This document shows positions 18,083 to 27,632 of a stretch of 64,000 bases of DNA, piece after piece (position 1 is the stretch's first letter; each line of letters starts with the position of its first letter). A model generated the notes under the pieces. It had not been told where the DNA came from, searched no databases, and saw nothing but the letters and a program-made list of their open reading frames with translations. The translations under genes were made by a program, and so were the position numbers. This DNA comes from CAG-791 sp963655255 (GTDB lineage: Bacteria > Bacillota > Clostridia > Lachnospirales > Lachnospiraceae), in assembly GCA_963655255.1 (NCBI GenBank), contig CAVKEB010000007.1:29169-93168 (forward strand), in the 5' to 3' direction.

Positions 18083-19636
18083 CTATTTATACCGTTTTTC
18101 CGTACTTTTGTCAAAATTGCCTGCATTTTCCCGGTATTCCAGTGGCGTCATATTCGTGTATTTCCGGAATTTTTTATAGAAGTAGTCCACATTCCGGTAG
18201 CCGACCCGCTCCGAGATCTCGTAGATATGGAGATTTCCCCTTGCAATCATGGACGCCGCATGCCGGATCCGGACGCGGTCCAGATAGGTATTGAAACTTT
18301 CACCGGTTTTTCGCGCGAAAAGCTTTCCCAGATAGGAACTGCTGTAGCCGAACAAAGGAGCCAGTGTCTCCAGCTTCAGGCTCTTCTCATAATTATGGTC
18401 AATGTAGTACAGAATATCGGTCATGATGTCCGAATTTCCGGACGAGGAGCACAGATTCAGCTGCTCCGAGAAATAACGGATGATTTCGTACAGGTAATCC
18501 TTCTGTTCGATTGCCAGAATAACCTCCCGATTGGCCGGGAGCAGTGCGTCCGTCTGGAAATCGCTGCGGATCAGCTTCTGCTTGATCTGCAGAAAGAGAT
18601 CCACCATCATCTGACGAATGGCCTCTTCCTCGGCGTGCGAGAGGAACAATTCCTCTTCCAACTGTTCCAGATCCTCCGCCAGCCGGTACCGGTTATGGGC
18701 CAGGATACTGTCCGTCAGTCTCTCCGCGTTTTCTTCCACAAGCGGAAGTCGCGTTGCTGCCCCGGGGTCCGGAAGCTCCGAATAGGAGAGCACGTGCTGA
18801 AACGGACTGCAGAAAAACCGCCGCTTCTGGAGTTTTTTCACATCCTCAAAGGAGAGCGGCAGCTCCTCCAGAGAAGTCACCGCCCTCCCGTAGATCAGGA
18901 AAATGCCATCCAGCGGGGAACCGGCCTCCGGAAGCGTCTGGTAATGCGTCAAAAGACGGTGAAACCGCCGGATGATGGATGTTCCCTTGAGCAGCAGATA
19001 TTCTTCTCCATTCATCATCACGCAGTCCATCGCCGTATCTGCGTCCCGTGCCGAACTCGCCAGAATTTCCCGAAGATCCCAGGGGATTCTCGCCATGTCT
19101 TTATTGTATTTCTCATAAAAAACAACCATGTACTGATCCGCATTCAGCGACAGGTCCGTAAGGTCATAGGAAGCCGGGGCCGCCTGCCTTGTCATCAGCT
19201 TCATCAGGATCTCACCCCTGGCGTTTTCCCGGTACTGCGTCAGCTTGTTCTCCATGCTCTGATGCTGCAGAATCTCATTGCGCACCTTCACGACCGCGGC
19301 AGCCAGATCGTCCTCATCCACCGGCTTCACGAGATAGTCGCTGACGCCCAGACCGACCGCCGTCTGCGCATAGCTGAAATCCGAATAGCCGCTCAGAATA
19401 ATGAATCGTCCCCGGTATCCGTTCTCTCTTGCCCGTTCAATGATTTCAAAGCCGGTGTACTGCGGCATCCGGATGTCCAGAAGCACCAGCTCCGGATCAT
19501 AGACCCGGATTTTCTGCAGTGCTTCCTCTCCGCTTCTGGCATCGCTGCACACCGTAAATCCCAGCTTTTCCCAATGTATGATCTTCTTGAGGCCAAGAAG
19601 GACCTCTTCTTCATCGTCCGCAATCAGAACATTCAT
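18083..19636 (-). CDS. two-component response regulator, YesN/AraC type, 517 aa
   Basis: The N-terminal receiver domain (residues 1-120) has the acidic pair DDEE near residues 7-10, the phosphoacceptor Asp54 in VLLDIRMP, and Lys in YLVKPVDE. A middle region of about 280 residues follows, and the C-terminus has two AraC-type HTH motifs (LETLAPLFGYSSSYLGKLFARKTG and IYEISERVGYRNVDYFYKKF). It is the partner of the YesM-type kinase 130 bases upstream and probably activates the ABC importer (21907-25766) and perhaps the GH5 gene. The same layout occurs in many Clostridia sugar loci. Confidence 0.9.
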   Translation of the reverse strand: MNVLIADDEEEVLLGLKKIIHWEKLGFTVCSDARSGEEALQKIRVYDPELVLLDIRMPQYTGFEIIERARENGYRGRFIILSGYSDFSYAQTAVGLGVSDYLVKPVDEDDLAAAVVKVRNEILQHQSMENKLTQYRENARGEILMKLMTRQAAPASYDLTDLSLNADQYMVVFYEKYNKDMARIPWDLREILASSARDADTAMDCVMMNGEEYLLLKGTSIIRRFHRLLTHYQTLPEAGSPLDGIFLIYGRAVTSLEELPLSFEDVKKLQKRRFFCSPFQHVLSYSELPDPGAATRLPLVEENAERLTDSILAHNRYRLAEDLEQLEEELFLSHAEEEAIRQMMVDLFLQIKQKLIRSDFQTDALLPANREVILAIEQKDYLYEIIRYFSEQLNLCSSSGNSDIMTDILYYIDHNYEKSLKLETLAPLFGYSSSYLGKLFARKTGESFNTYLDRVRIRHAASMIARGNLHIYEISERVGYRNVDYFYKKFRKYTNMTPLEYRENAGNFDKSTEKRYK

Positions 19637-19766
19637 CTTCGTCTCTCTTTCTGCTCCGCCTGCCCCTGTGAAAGACTCCCTGTTTCTATTCCATTCTGCG
19701 GCGGATTTTCATCCCCACAACATCCCTTCACAGATCCGTGGTTCTTCGAACCCAAACCATCAGCAT

Positions 19767-21560
19767 CTAAACCATCAGCACCGGAAGCTTCAGGATCACG
19801 GTTGTGCCTTCCCCTTTCCTGCTGTCGATGGTCATACCGTAGGTCTCTCCATAGCGGAGCCGGATTCTTCGCTCGATGTTGGAAAGGCCGATGCTCTTTT
19901 TCGGGATCTCCTCCTGATTCTTCATCATCTCCCGCAGGTGCTCCAGTTCTTCCTCTGTCATTCCTTCTCCGTTGTCCGTGATCCGGATCCGGAGATCGTC
20001 TTCCTCCTCCACGCAGATCACCAGCTCCCCATGGTCCGTGATGCCCTCCAATCCGTGCAGAACCGCGTTCTCCGCAATCGGCTGCAGGAGGAACGGCATG
20101 ATTTTCAGCTGTTCCGTATCAATGCCGTCCGCCACGCGGATTTCATAGTTCACCCGGTCCTTGAACCGGAGCTTCTGAATCTGCAGGTACAGCTCCATAT
20201 AGGAGAGTTCCCTTTTCAGTGTGGTCTCCGTCTCCCCCATGCTCTCCAGCGCATAGTGAAGATATTTTCCCAGAAGCTTGATGGCATTGGCCACCTCGTG
20301 ATCGTCCTCAATGAAAGCCTTCATGCGGATGCTTTCCAATGTGTTGTAGAGAAAATGCGGATTGATCTGACTCGCCAGCACGCGGTATTCGATCTGCTGC
20401 TGCCGGTTCTCCAGCTCCTGCTGCCGGTTGATGAGCTGCTGCTCCCGCAGCCTTGCCCGGTAGATGTCCGCCTCCTTTTCCTGAATCTCATGAATCACCA
20501 GCTTCATATCCCGGAAGGTTTCCGACAGCTCATCATCCCCACGGTAGACCTCCATGACATTGTAATCGCCCTGGCTCGCCTGATGCATCGCCATCCGGAG
20601 CACATCAATCCGCGCGGAGAAATACCCGGTATAGAAATACAGGAGAAAGCAGGGGATCAGAAACGCCGCGAGAACGAGCAGCGCATACAGAAGAGTCTGA
20701 TGAAGAATATCGTACCAGGCTTTCCCGCTGTAAGTCAGCGCATAGATGAAGTCGTCGCACCGGTACGGGATCAGCGTGGTGACCGAGGTGACATAGCGCT
20801 TCCCCCGGATCTGTTCCACCCTCGCCATCTGGTAATACTGCTCACTGGTAAGATTCCCCAGCGGAAAATCCTCTTCCTGTGCAAGATCTCCTCCGTTATA
20901 GAAGCATTTGTCTCCGTTTACGGTAATGACGCTCGGCATGTAGCTGTTCTTCAGACGATTGTTCAGATAATTCGCACTGACGGTAAGCTTGAGAATCGCA
21001 AAATCCCCGGAAAGCGGAATCGGAATCAGCCGGTACAGACACAGCACATAGGCTGTTCTTACGTTTTCCGGTGCCTTCTCCGTACACCAGACGGCGTTTC
21101 GCGTGCGGGTGACCGACTGATACCAGTCCGTCTGCTGAACCTGCGCATCACAGAAAACAAAACAGGAATGCCCAGCCAGCTTCTCATTATTCGTATAAAC
21201 CGTAATGCTGCTGAGGGAGCTCTCCTGTCCCAGAATCTTCTTGACCGCTCCGTAGCCGTCCGCGCTTTTCCGTGCATCCTGTTCCGACGAATAGGATTCG
21301 GACAGAAGAGATACCAGGTCCCCATCGGAAATAAAACGGTCGGAAAGAGAATACAGATTGGTTGTGAGATCAAACAGAACAGAGCGCACCCGCAGATTCT
21401 CCTGCCGGACCAGCTCCTGGTAATGCGCCGTCAATTTCCGGTAAGATCCGAAAACCAGGAAAAATCCCAGAATCATAATAGGAACAGAAAAAAACAGCAG
21501 AAGCCGGGAAAACATCTGCCTCTGAATCCGAATATTGTGAAATAGTTTGTCCTGTTTCAA
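19767..21560 (-). CDS. sensor histidine kinase, YesM type, ~597 aa
   Basis: One membrane segment near the N-terminus (LLLFFSVPIMILGFFLVFG), an extracytoplasmic sensor domain of about 250 residues, a second membrane segment (LYALLVLAAFLIPCFLLYFYTG), a HAMP-like linker, then the His_kinase motif ASQINPHFLYNTLESIRM with the phosphorylated His and a C-terminal HATPase domain (ITDNGEGM, IGLSNIERRIRLRYG). The TTG at 21560 is preceded by GAGG seven bases away, which lies in a palindromic repeat (copy B). A later ATG (27 codons into the longest frame) lacks a clear site. It senses an external signal, probably a sugar or binding protein, and phosphorylates the regulator at 18083. Confidence 0.85.
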   Translation of the reverse strand: MKQDKLFHNIRIQRQMFSRLLLFFSVPIMILGFFLVFGSYRKLTAHYQELVRQENLRVRSVLFDLTTNLYSLSDRFISDGDLVSLLSESYSSEQDARKSADGYGAVKKILGQESSLSSITVYTNNEKLAGHSCFVFCDAQVQQTDWYQSVTRTRNAVWCTEKAPENVRTAYVLCLYRLIPIPLSGDFAILKLTVSANYLNNRLKNSYMPSVITVNGDKCFYNGGDLAQEEDFPLGNLTSEQYYQMARVEQIRGKRYVTSVTTLIPYRCDDFIYALTYSGKAWYDILHQTLLYALLVLAAFLIPCFLLYFYTGYFSARIDVLRMAMHQASQGDYNVMEVYRGDDELSETFRDMKLVIHEIQEKEADIYRARLREQQLINRQQELENRQQQIEYRVLASQINPHFLYNTLESIRMKAFIEDDHEVANAIKLLGKYLHYALESMGETETTLKRELSYMELYLQIQKLRFKDRVNYEIRVADGIDTEQLKIMPFLLQPIAENAVLHGLEGITDHGELVICVEEEDDLRIRITDNGEGMTEEELEHLREMMKNQEEIPKKSIGLSNIERRIRLRYGETYGMTIDSRKGEGTTVILKLPVLMV

Positions 21561-21564
21561 GCCA

Positions 21565-21608
21565 ATACCTCGCTGAGGCAGCCGGTGCGGCAGCAACGAT
21601 GCTGCAGT
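21565..21608 (-). repeat. modular palindromic repeat, copy B (short)
   Basis: Only the CCTCGCTGAGG mini-palindrome and the GCCGGTGC module remain. On the minus strand it ends in GAGGTATTGGC followed by the TTG of the kinase, so it supplies the ribosome-binding site. Confidence 0.75.
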
Positions 21609-21681
21609 TCCTCCCCGCCTACTGCCATTATATCGAAAGCTCCCTTACGTCAAAACTGCAATAATCCGCCTTTTTTCCTGT

Positions 21682-21730
21682 AAAAAACAGACCGCGGCCC
21701 GATCTCTCGGGGCCGCAGCCTGTTCTTTTT
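21682..21730 (-). terminator. terminator after the binding-protein gene
   Basis: ACAG..GCGGCCC pairs with GGGCCGC..CTGT with A-run and T-run flanks (CTGTTTTTTAC on the minus strand). It ends the importer operon before the kinase gene and could act in both directions. Confidence 0.75.
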
Positions 21731-21739
21731 CCGTTTTAA

Positions 21740-21848
21740 GTTTGAAAGCGACATCGATATGTCACTTTCAAGCAGCAGCATCGGTGCTGACGCACCGGCT
21801 GCCACATTCGGCAAAACCGGCTTCGCGGTTTTTGCCTCAGTGAGGAAA
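21740..21848 (+). repeat. modular palindromic repeat, copy C (opposite orientation)
   Basis: The order of modules is reversed relative to the other copies: GTTTGAAAGCGACAT first, then the GGTGC/GCACC hairpin, then GGCTTCGCGG and GCCTCAGTGAGG. It faces the end of the binding-protein gene, so it lies in a 3' rather than a 5' position. Confidence 0.8.
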
Positions 21849-21906
21849 GTTTGAAAAACACCGTCTTTGAATCAGAATCCCTGCGGAACCTTTTCCGGCG
21901 TCCTCA

Positions 21907-23721
21907 TCAGTGATTTTCCTCGTAAAGACTTACGACATCCTCTCTTGCCTGCACACGGGCCTGCGCCTGCTCCTTGTCATGCGCGAACAGGGTCTCGAAA
22001 TTCAGTCCTTCTTCTGCCGTCTGCAGTTCCTCATAGAGGCTGTTGAACGCGTCCTCGCTGTCCGCGAACGCAATCTTCCAGGAGTACTCGGTCAGCGTAT
22101 CGCCGCACTGGGAGCGGAGATTGGTGATCTGGGAATCCTCCTCCGGTGCCACGAAGGAGTCGCCCGGTGCCACTTCCAGCATATCATGATCCTTCAGATA
22201 GCCGATTGCGGAATCTGCATTCATCTGTGCGTCCCAGTCCTCATCCAGTGCCGTCTTGTTGTCATTGATGGTGGACTTCCACAGACTGAACATATAAGGC
22301 TGATTCGTATCCGGATTAAGGTCTACCGTATTGACGAAAGTGATGTTCAGCGCGGATACGCCGTCCGCCCAGGAGCCGCCGCCCCATTCCTCCGGAACAC
22401 TCACTTCATCGCCGTTCAGGGCTTTTTTGCCGAAATCCGTCAGAGCCGGCTCACCGTCGCTTCCCTTTTCCCAGGTCAGGCCTTCCGGTCCGCAGGATCC
22501 GGACGTTCCGTTCGCCTGGCTCGCCATAATGCCCTCCGGAGAATACAGCCAGCCGATGAAGTCCGCGATTCTCTGCGGATCTTCCGCCTTGCTGCCGATC
22601 ATAACGGCAATTTCATCATTTCCGAGAATGCGGCAGCCGTTGACGCCGATCTTCATATCGCCGACCGGTGCCAGCTTGAAGCCCTTCCCTTCCGCGGTAT
22701 TCTCCGTCGTATTGAACGCTCCCTGACCCATCCAGGACCAGAAGGAGAACAGGACCTTTCCGGACTGCATCTTCTGATACATGGTGTCATAGGCCTGCGT
22801 CGTGGAATCGGGATCCACCAGTCCTCTCTGATTGGCCTCATAGAGGAACCGGAGGGCCGTTTTATATTCGGAATTCTCGTCCACGGGACTCTGAATCTCC
22901 GAGCCGTCATTGGCAAGAAGCGTGATGCCCTGCTCGTCAAATCCGTACATGCATGTCAGGTTCCTGGCCAGTGTCATCATGTTGCGGTCCCAGTCCTTGA
23001 ACAGTGACAGCGCATAAATGTCATTGCTGCCGGCATCTTCTCTTGCCTGCGCCTGCATTTTCTCCAGTACATCCAGAAGATCGTCCAGATTCTTCATTTC
23101 CGGATAGCCGACTTCTTTATAAACATCCCACCGAAGGTACGGACCGTAGTTCGGCTCCAGACCGGTGGATGCCTCCGTCGGAGAATTGGTGGAAACCTCC
23201 GTCGGAATCGCGTAAATTCCTTCCTCGGAACCTGCGACCGTCTTCATGTTGTCAATGGCATCCTGATAGGCGCTGACATATTCCGCATCCGCAAGATAAT
23301 CCGTCATATCCACCACGAGTCCCGCCTTGACGAGCTGTGAGAGCTTGCCGTTGGATGTATTGCAGATAATCAGATCACCCAGATCTCCCGCCGCCGATCT
23401 TGTCTGGAACAGGGTATCTCCGCCGCCCGCGACATTCGGTGCGATGATATTCAGCTCCATATTGAAACGGTCCTTCACGATTTTGGCAAACCAGCCGGTC
23501 TGGATCCCCTGATAGTTTGCTTCCGAATCATACACATCAATCGTGATCTCTTTGTCATAGGTGCCCGCTGCCGCGGAAGCGGTATCCGCTCCGCCTTCAC
23601 TCTGCGTGCTGTCCTCTGCGCTCTGCGTCCCGGAAGACGATGCGCTCTGTGTGCCGCAGCCCGCCAGAAGTCCCAGCGACATCGCTGCTGCCAATACCAG
23701 TGCCAGTGTTCTTTTTTTCAT
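21907..23721 (-). CDS. oligosaccharide ABC transporter binding lipoprotein (LplA type), 604 aa
   Basis: MKKRTLALVLAAAMSLGLLAGCG is a lipoprotein signal with lipobox LAGC. The 600-residue length is typical of LplA/YtcQ-type binding proteins, which work with LplB and LplC permeases and are often controlled by YesMN pairs. The ATG at 23721 has GGAGGG upstream; an ATG five codons earlier would contain that site. It follows the two permeases on the same strand. Ligand unknown; a beta-glucan or mannan oligosaccharide would fit the divergent GH5 gene. Confidence 0.88.
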   Translation of the reverse strand: MKKRTLALVLAAAMSLGLLAGCGTQSASSSGTQSAEDSTQSEGGADTASAAAGTYDKEITIDVYDSEANYQGIQTGWFAKIVKDRFNMELNIIAPNVAGGGDTLFQTRSAAGDLGDLIICNTSNGKLSQLVKAGLVVDMTDYLADAEYVSAYQDAIDNMKTVAGSEEGIYAIPTEVSTNSPTEASTGLEPNYGPYLRWDVYKEVGYPEMKNLDDLLDVLEKMQAQAREDAGSNDIYALSLFKDWDRNMMTLARNLTCMYGFDEQGITLLANDGSEIQSPVDENSEYKTALRFLYEANQRGLVDPDSTTQAYDTMYQKMQSGKVLFSFWSWMGQGAFNTTENTAEGKGFKLAPVGDMKIGVNGCRILGNDEIAVMIGSKAEDPQRIADFIGWLYSPEGIMASQANGTSGSCGPEGLTWEKGSDGEPALTDFGKKALNGDEVSVPEEWGGGSWADGVSALNITFVNTVDLNPDTNQPYMFSLWKSTINDNKTALDEDWDAQMNADSAIGYLKDHDMLEVAPGDSFVAPEEDSQITNLRSQCGDTLTEYSWKIAFADSEDAFNSLYEELQTAEEGLNFETLFAHDKEQAQARVQAREDVVSLYEENH

Positions 23722-23790
23722 ATTCCCTCCTTGCATGTTTCATTGTATGTCAATCCGCCTGTGAATGCAGAACGGAATTGATCCGGTGCT

Positions 23791-24714
23791 TTACCCCTTG
23801 ACGGAACCGATCATGATTCCCTTGACGAAATACTTCTGGAAAAACGGATAGACGAACAGAATCGGCAGAACGACTACCACGGCTACCGTAACGCGCACCG
23901 AGGTTCCGGTCAGCTGGGTCGCCGCATTGGCAAGCCCGGCTGTATTGCCGTTTTTGGCCATGGATGCGATGGAGTTCGCCTGATTGATGTAGGTGTACAG
24001 AAGGTACTGCAGGGAGTACAGCTTCTGATCGGTGATATACAAGAGCGTGTCCTGGAATGAATTCCACTGTCCGACCGCAGAGAAGATTGCAACCGTCGAC
24101 AGGATCGGCTTGCAGATCGGCAGCATGATTTTCCAGAACACCTGGTACACACTCGCTCCGTCCATCTCCGCCGCTTCCTGCAGAGATTTCGGAATGGATT
24201 CCACATAGGTCTTCACCAGAATGATATTGAAGGGCGCTACGATGGAAGGAAGAATGTATACGAGGAAGCTGTTCGTCAGATGCAGCAGCTGCATCGTAAT
24301 GTAGGTCGGAATGACTCCGGCGTTGAAATACATCGTGACGACGACAAAACGGTACCAGAGTTTTCTCTTCCACAGATTTTCCTGTGTGAACATAAATCCA
24401 AGATACGCGGAAGTCAGTACCGTCAGCGTCGTTCCGATCACGGTTCTGGCCACGGAAATCAGCATCGAGGTGCTCAGTCCGCTCAGTCCGAGGACCTGCC
24501 TGTAGTTGTCAAAATGGATCTTTTCCGGCAGCCACAGGACCTTTCCGGAAGCTGCAAGATCATTGGCGCTGACCGAATTGATGATCAGATAGTAAAACGG
24601 ATAAAAGCACAGGATTGTCAGAAGCCCGAACAATACATAGATCAGAACCAGAAACCACAGATCCTCCGGATACTTTTTCCGGGCTTTTCCGGAAACGGCC
24701 TGCATGTTTTTCAT
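23791..24714 (-). CDS. ABC permease, LplC/MalG type, 307 aa
   Basis: Six membrane segments and the EAA loop SLQEAAEMDGASVYQVFWKI. The C-terminus FFQKYFVKGIMIGSVKG is the usual ending of this permease family. The ATG at 24714 has AGGAGG five bases upstream; the frame runs 16 codons further without a better site. It partners the LplB-type permease and the binding protein. Confidence 0.88.
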   Translation of the reverse strand: MKNMQAVSGKARKKYPEDLWFLVLIYVLFGLLTILCFYPFYYLIINSVSANDLAASGKVLWLPEKIHFDNYRQVLGLSGLSTSMLISVARTVIGTTLTVLTSAYLGFMFTQENLWKRKLWYRFVVVTMYFNAGVIPTYITMQLLHLTNSFLVYILPSIVAPFNIILVKTYVESIPKSLQEAAEMDGASVYQVFWKIMLPICKPILSTVAIFSAVGQWNSFQDTLLYITDQKLYSLQYLLYTYINQANSIASMAKNGNTAGLANAATQLTGTSVRVTVAVVVVLPILFVYPFFQKYFVKGIMIGSVKG

Positions 24715-24824
24715 GATTGCCTCCTGCCGCCTGCTTTGCGGCTCTTCGAAGTTGTTGGACATTTTCTCCCGGGTTGCGTCAGGGTCCGCTCTCGCGGCAG
24801 CCTTTGCGGCACTCGTTCCGCCAT

Positions 24825-25766
24825 TCAGATCAGAGAGACCCCGCGGATTTTCTTCGACGCGAAATTCACAATCGTCAGGAGCGTCACCGATACGATGCTC
24901 TTGAGCATGCTGATGACCGTTGCGAGGGAGATGCTCCCTCCCGTCATGCCGACGTTGTACACATAAAGATCCAGGACCTGAATTTTGTTTTTATTGAACG
25001 CATTCTGGAAAACGTAGTACTGGTCCATGCCGTTGTTCAGGAAATTGGCCACCGCCAGCATCAGGAGAACGAAGAAGGTCGGCAGGAGCTGCGGAAGCGT
25101 AATATGCCTCATCAGTGCAAAGCGCCCTGCGCCGTCCACCTTGGCCGCGTCATACAGTTCCTGATCGATTCCCGCAAGCGAGGCGAGATACATAATGGCG
25201 TTCCATCCGAGGGTCTTCCAGATCTGCCAGAGGATCATAGCGAGATACACATGCGCATCGCTGTCCAGAAACCGCAGCGGCTGTTCGAGAATTCCCGCTT
25301 CCTGGAGGAGATTGTTGACGACGCCGTCACTCGCGAAAAACGAAAAGGCAATCGCATAGACCAGAACCCAGCTGATAAAATTGGGCAGTGTGGTCAGCGT
25401 CTGAACAATCTTCCGATACCACGGCGTCTCGATTTCATTCAGCAGAATTGCGAAGAACAGCGGCAGGATCGAGGATGCAATACCCAGAAGGCTCATCGCG
25501 AACGTGTTCTGCATCACCTGAGCCAGCTGCTTCACCTGGGTCGGCGACTGTACCAGCGTCCGGAACCACTGAAGTCCCACGAATTCGCACTGGGAGAGCT
25601 TCAGCGGCGGCTTGTAGTCAAAAAACGCGTAAACCCACCCGTACAGCTGAAAATAGCTGAACAGCGCACACAAAATCAGGAATGGAAGAATTCCGAGAAA
25701 CAGCTTCTTTCCTTCCGCCGCCTTTGCATTTCTGATTTTTTCGGTCTTCCTCTGACTGACTGTCAT
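24825..25766 (-). CDS. ABC permease, LplB type, 313 aa
   Basis: First gene of the importer operon. After a short cytoplasmic N-terminus, six membrane segments and the EAA loop QELYDAAKVDGAGRFALMRHI. The C-terminal FASKKIRGVSLI is typical of LplB. The ATG at 25766 has GAGGGGG seven bases upstream; an in-frame ATG 33 codons earlier has none. Divergent from the GH5 gene, with a 320-base promoter region between them (25767-26089) that shows no other gene. Confidence 0.88.
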   Translation of the reverse strand: MTVSQRKTEKIRNAKAAEGKKLFLGILPFLILCALFSYFQLYGWVYAFFDYKPPLKLSQCEFVGLQWFRTLVQSPTQVKQLAQVMQNTFAMSLLGIASSILPLFFAILLNEIETPWYRKIVQTLTTLPNFISWVLVYAIAFSFFASDGVVNNLLQEAGILEQPLRFLDSDAHVYLAMILWQIWKTLGWNAIMYLASLAGIDQELYDAAKVDGAGRFALMRHITLPQLLPTFFVLLMLAVANFLNNGMDQYYVFQNAFNKNKIQVLDLYVYNVGMTGGSISLATVISMLKSIVSVTLLTIVNFASKKIRGVSLI

Positions 25767-26089
25767 AGACAATCCCCCTCTCTCTGACGCATCCTGTCCT
25801 CTCCGGCATCTGCCATTCTCGGACATCTGCGCTTCCTTTTCCCTTGCTGCTTCTCCAGAATACACACAATGCTTTTTTTCAAAAATCGGACGGATCCGCC
25901 AGGTTTTCTGTAAAAATTCACTCTTTTTGATTTTTTCTGTCGGCGATGGCGGATTTTTACAGGAATGATGTCCGTTTTTTTCATGGTTTGAGCCGCAGAC
26001 ACCCTGTACGCTTACAGAGAACTTCAGAGAATTACCGCCGGCAGCACGCCGGGAACGGGCAGGAAGAAGAGATCATCAGGAGGTGCACG

Positions 26090-27196
26090 ATGTTATATGA
26101 GAAGTTTCACAACGGCATTAATTTCGGAGGATGGCTTTCGCAATATGAATGGATTGCCCGTCAGCCGCTCTCACCGGAACATTTGAAGGAACACTTCGAT
26201 ACTTTTATTACCGAAGCGGATGTACAGCAGGTCTGTGACTGGGGCTTTGACCATATTCGCCTTCCCGTCAGCGGATATCTTCTGTACGATCCGGAGCAGG
26301 ACCGCCTGAACCCGGACACCGTGTCCCGCATCCGCCGGTTTCTCTCCTGGTGCAGTGTGCGGAAGCTCTCTGTGATTCTGGATCTTCATGATGTATGGGG
26401 AAATGAATACGGGGCCATGGACTATGTGATGCCTCTTCTGAAGGATCCGTCCCTGCAGGATCGTTTCTGCAGAATCTGGCAGCTGATTGCAGCGCAGTTT
26501 CAGGATGTGACAGAGCCGCTTCTGATGTATGAGCTTCTGAATGAGGTTTCCGACGGAAGCGGTGCCTATCCTTCTTCGGATGTGACAGGGGAACATTTCG
26601 ACCTCTCCGGCAGGGATGGATTTCTCTGGAACCGTCTCTGGACCAGAGCGCTCTCCGTCATCCGGCGTATCGATCCGGACCGTTTTATTCTGATCGGCGG
26701 GAGCGGACAGAACAGCGTTGTCTATCTGAAGGAGCTCTCTCTGGTTTCAGACCCGCATGTTTTCGCCGGCTTCCACTATTACGATCCGCAGGTCTTCACA
26801 CACCAGCGGGCCGGTTTTTCGGAAGAGATGAGTGAATTCAACCATGTGGTTCACTATCCGGATGATATTTCCGACTTTGTCACCTATCTGAAAGAACATC
26901 CCCAGTGGCAGACCAAGTACGCACTGGTCGGCAGGGAAACCCGGAACGACCATGCTCTCATGGAAAAGCTGCTCTCCCATGCCTTCCGGTTTCAGGAGGA
27001 GACTGGAAAAGAGGTGTACTGCGGCGAGTTCGGCGTCATCGGCATTGCTCCCGGAAAGGCTGCGAGATCCTGGCTGACCGACCTCACAAATCTTATGGAT
27101 GCACACGGCATCGGACATGCTCTCTGGAATTACAAATATCTGGACTTCGGCCTTCTCGATCTGGATGGGAAGCCCATGAGCAGTCTTTTGTCCTGA
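26090..27196 (+). CDS. GH5 glycoside hydrolase (beta-glucanase/mannanase type), 368 aa
   Basis: A cytoplasmic GH5 barrel with no signal peptide. The acid/base Glu152 is in YELLNEVS and the nucleophile Glu312 is in CGEFGVIG, with the conserved IRLPV near residue 56 and FHYY around residue 228. This resembles the exo-1,3-beta-glucanase/glucosidase branch. The ATG at 26090 has AGGAGGTG upstream. It probably cleaves the oligosaccharide taken up by the divergent ABC importer. The frame is open 48 codons upstream, but without a ribosome site. Confidence 0.85.
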   Translation: MLYEKFHNGINFGGWLSQYEWIARQPLSPEHLKEHFDTFITEADVQQVCDWGFDHIRLPVSGYLLYDPEQDRLNPDTVSRIRRFLSWCSVRKLSVILDLHDVWGNEYGAMDYVMPLLKDPSLQDRFCRIWQLIAAQFQDVTEPLLMYELLNEVSDGSGAYPSSDVTGEHFDLSGRDGFLWNRLWTRALSVIRRIDPDRFILIGGSGQNSVVYLKELSLVSDPHVFAGFHYYDPQVFTHQRAGFSEEMSEFNHVVHYPDDISDFVTYLKEHPQWQTKYALVGRETRNDHALMEKLLSHAFRFQEETGKEVYCGEFGVIGIAPGKAARSWLTDLTNLMDAHGIGHALWNYKYLDFGLLDLDGKPMSSLLS

Positions 27197-27200
27197 CCGT

Positions 27201-27250
27201 TTAAGAACCCGCTAAGAACCGTCCGGCCTCCGTTAACGATCCGCCAAGAA
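27201..27250 (+). promoter_or_regulatory. phased TAAGAA-type direct repeats
   Basis: TTAAGAA (27201), CTAAGAA (27212), TTAACGA (27233) and CCAAGAA (27244) are spaced 11, 21 and 11 bases apart. OmpR/KdpE-type regulators bind direct repeats with such helical phasing. The array lies about 160 bases upstream of the small ORF at 27414 and reappears, with the same 21/32 spacing, before the small ORF at 33684. No clear -10 box is seen here. Confidence 0.5.
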
Positions 27251-27413
27251 GGCGGCGGCATCCGATACAAATGTTTTTCACCATGCTATGGTAGAGAAAA
27301 CCCGCCGAAGGGACATCCGGTTCACGAAATCCGTGCTCTGATTTGTGCTCCGCAGGCTCATTCCGGATGACGCTCCGGCGGGAAAATCCATTCAGCAGGG
27401 GGAGGCAAAAGAG

Positions 27414-27509
27414 ATGAGCGGAAACGGTGTTTTTATCATCGACTGCATTGTGACAGGCGTGATTATCTTCGCGATTTACCTGTACAATAAAAAACACGAC
27501 GGCAAATAA
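27414..27509 (+). CDS. small single-span membrane peptide, 31 aa
   Basis: A short gene with a good ribosome site (GGGGGAGG, eight bases before ATG) and its own terminator. One hydrophobic span (FIIDCIVTGVIIFAIYLY) is followed by a basic tail NKKHDGK, which suggests an N-out/C-in membrane peptide. Size and shape recall KdpF-like or other small regulatory membrane peptides, but no family is recognised. The upstream site array links it to the small ORF before the KdpD/KdpE-like pair. Confidence 0.6.
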   Translation: MSGNGVFIIDCIVTGVIIFAIYLYNKKHDGK

Positions 27510-27571
27510 GCTGCAACAGACTGTCTGTGTGCCGGTCCGGTCGGATACGGCATCAGGTTTTCTCCATCAGA

Positions 27572-27618
27572 AAAGAGATTTTCCGGTCCTGCCCTTCAAC
27601 CGGAAAATCTCTTCTTTT
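27572..27618. terminator. bidirectional terminator
   Basis: AGAGATTTTCCGGT and AACCGGAAAATCTCT form a 14-base stem with T-run CTTTTTC on the plus side and A-run on the other. It ends both the small peptide gene and the convergent vWA gene. Confidence 0.85.
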
Positions 27619-27632
27619 TCCCAAAAATATTC

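Noticed and set aside
17936..21545. Two long plus-strand frames (681 and 655 codons) opposite the YesMN genes
   Set aside because: Shadow frames of the response regulator and kinase; no domain is seen in either.
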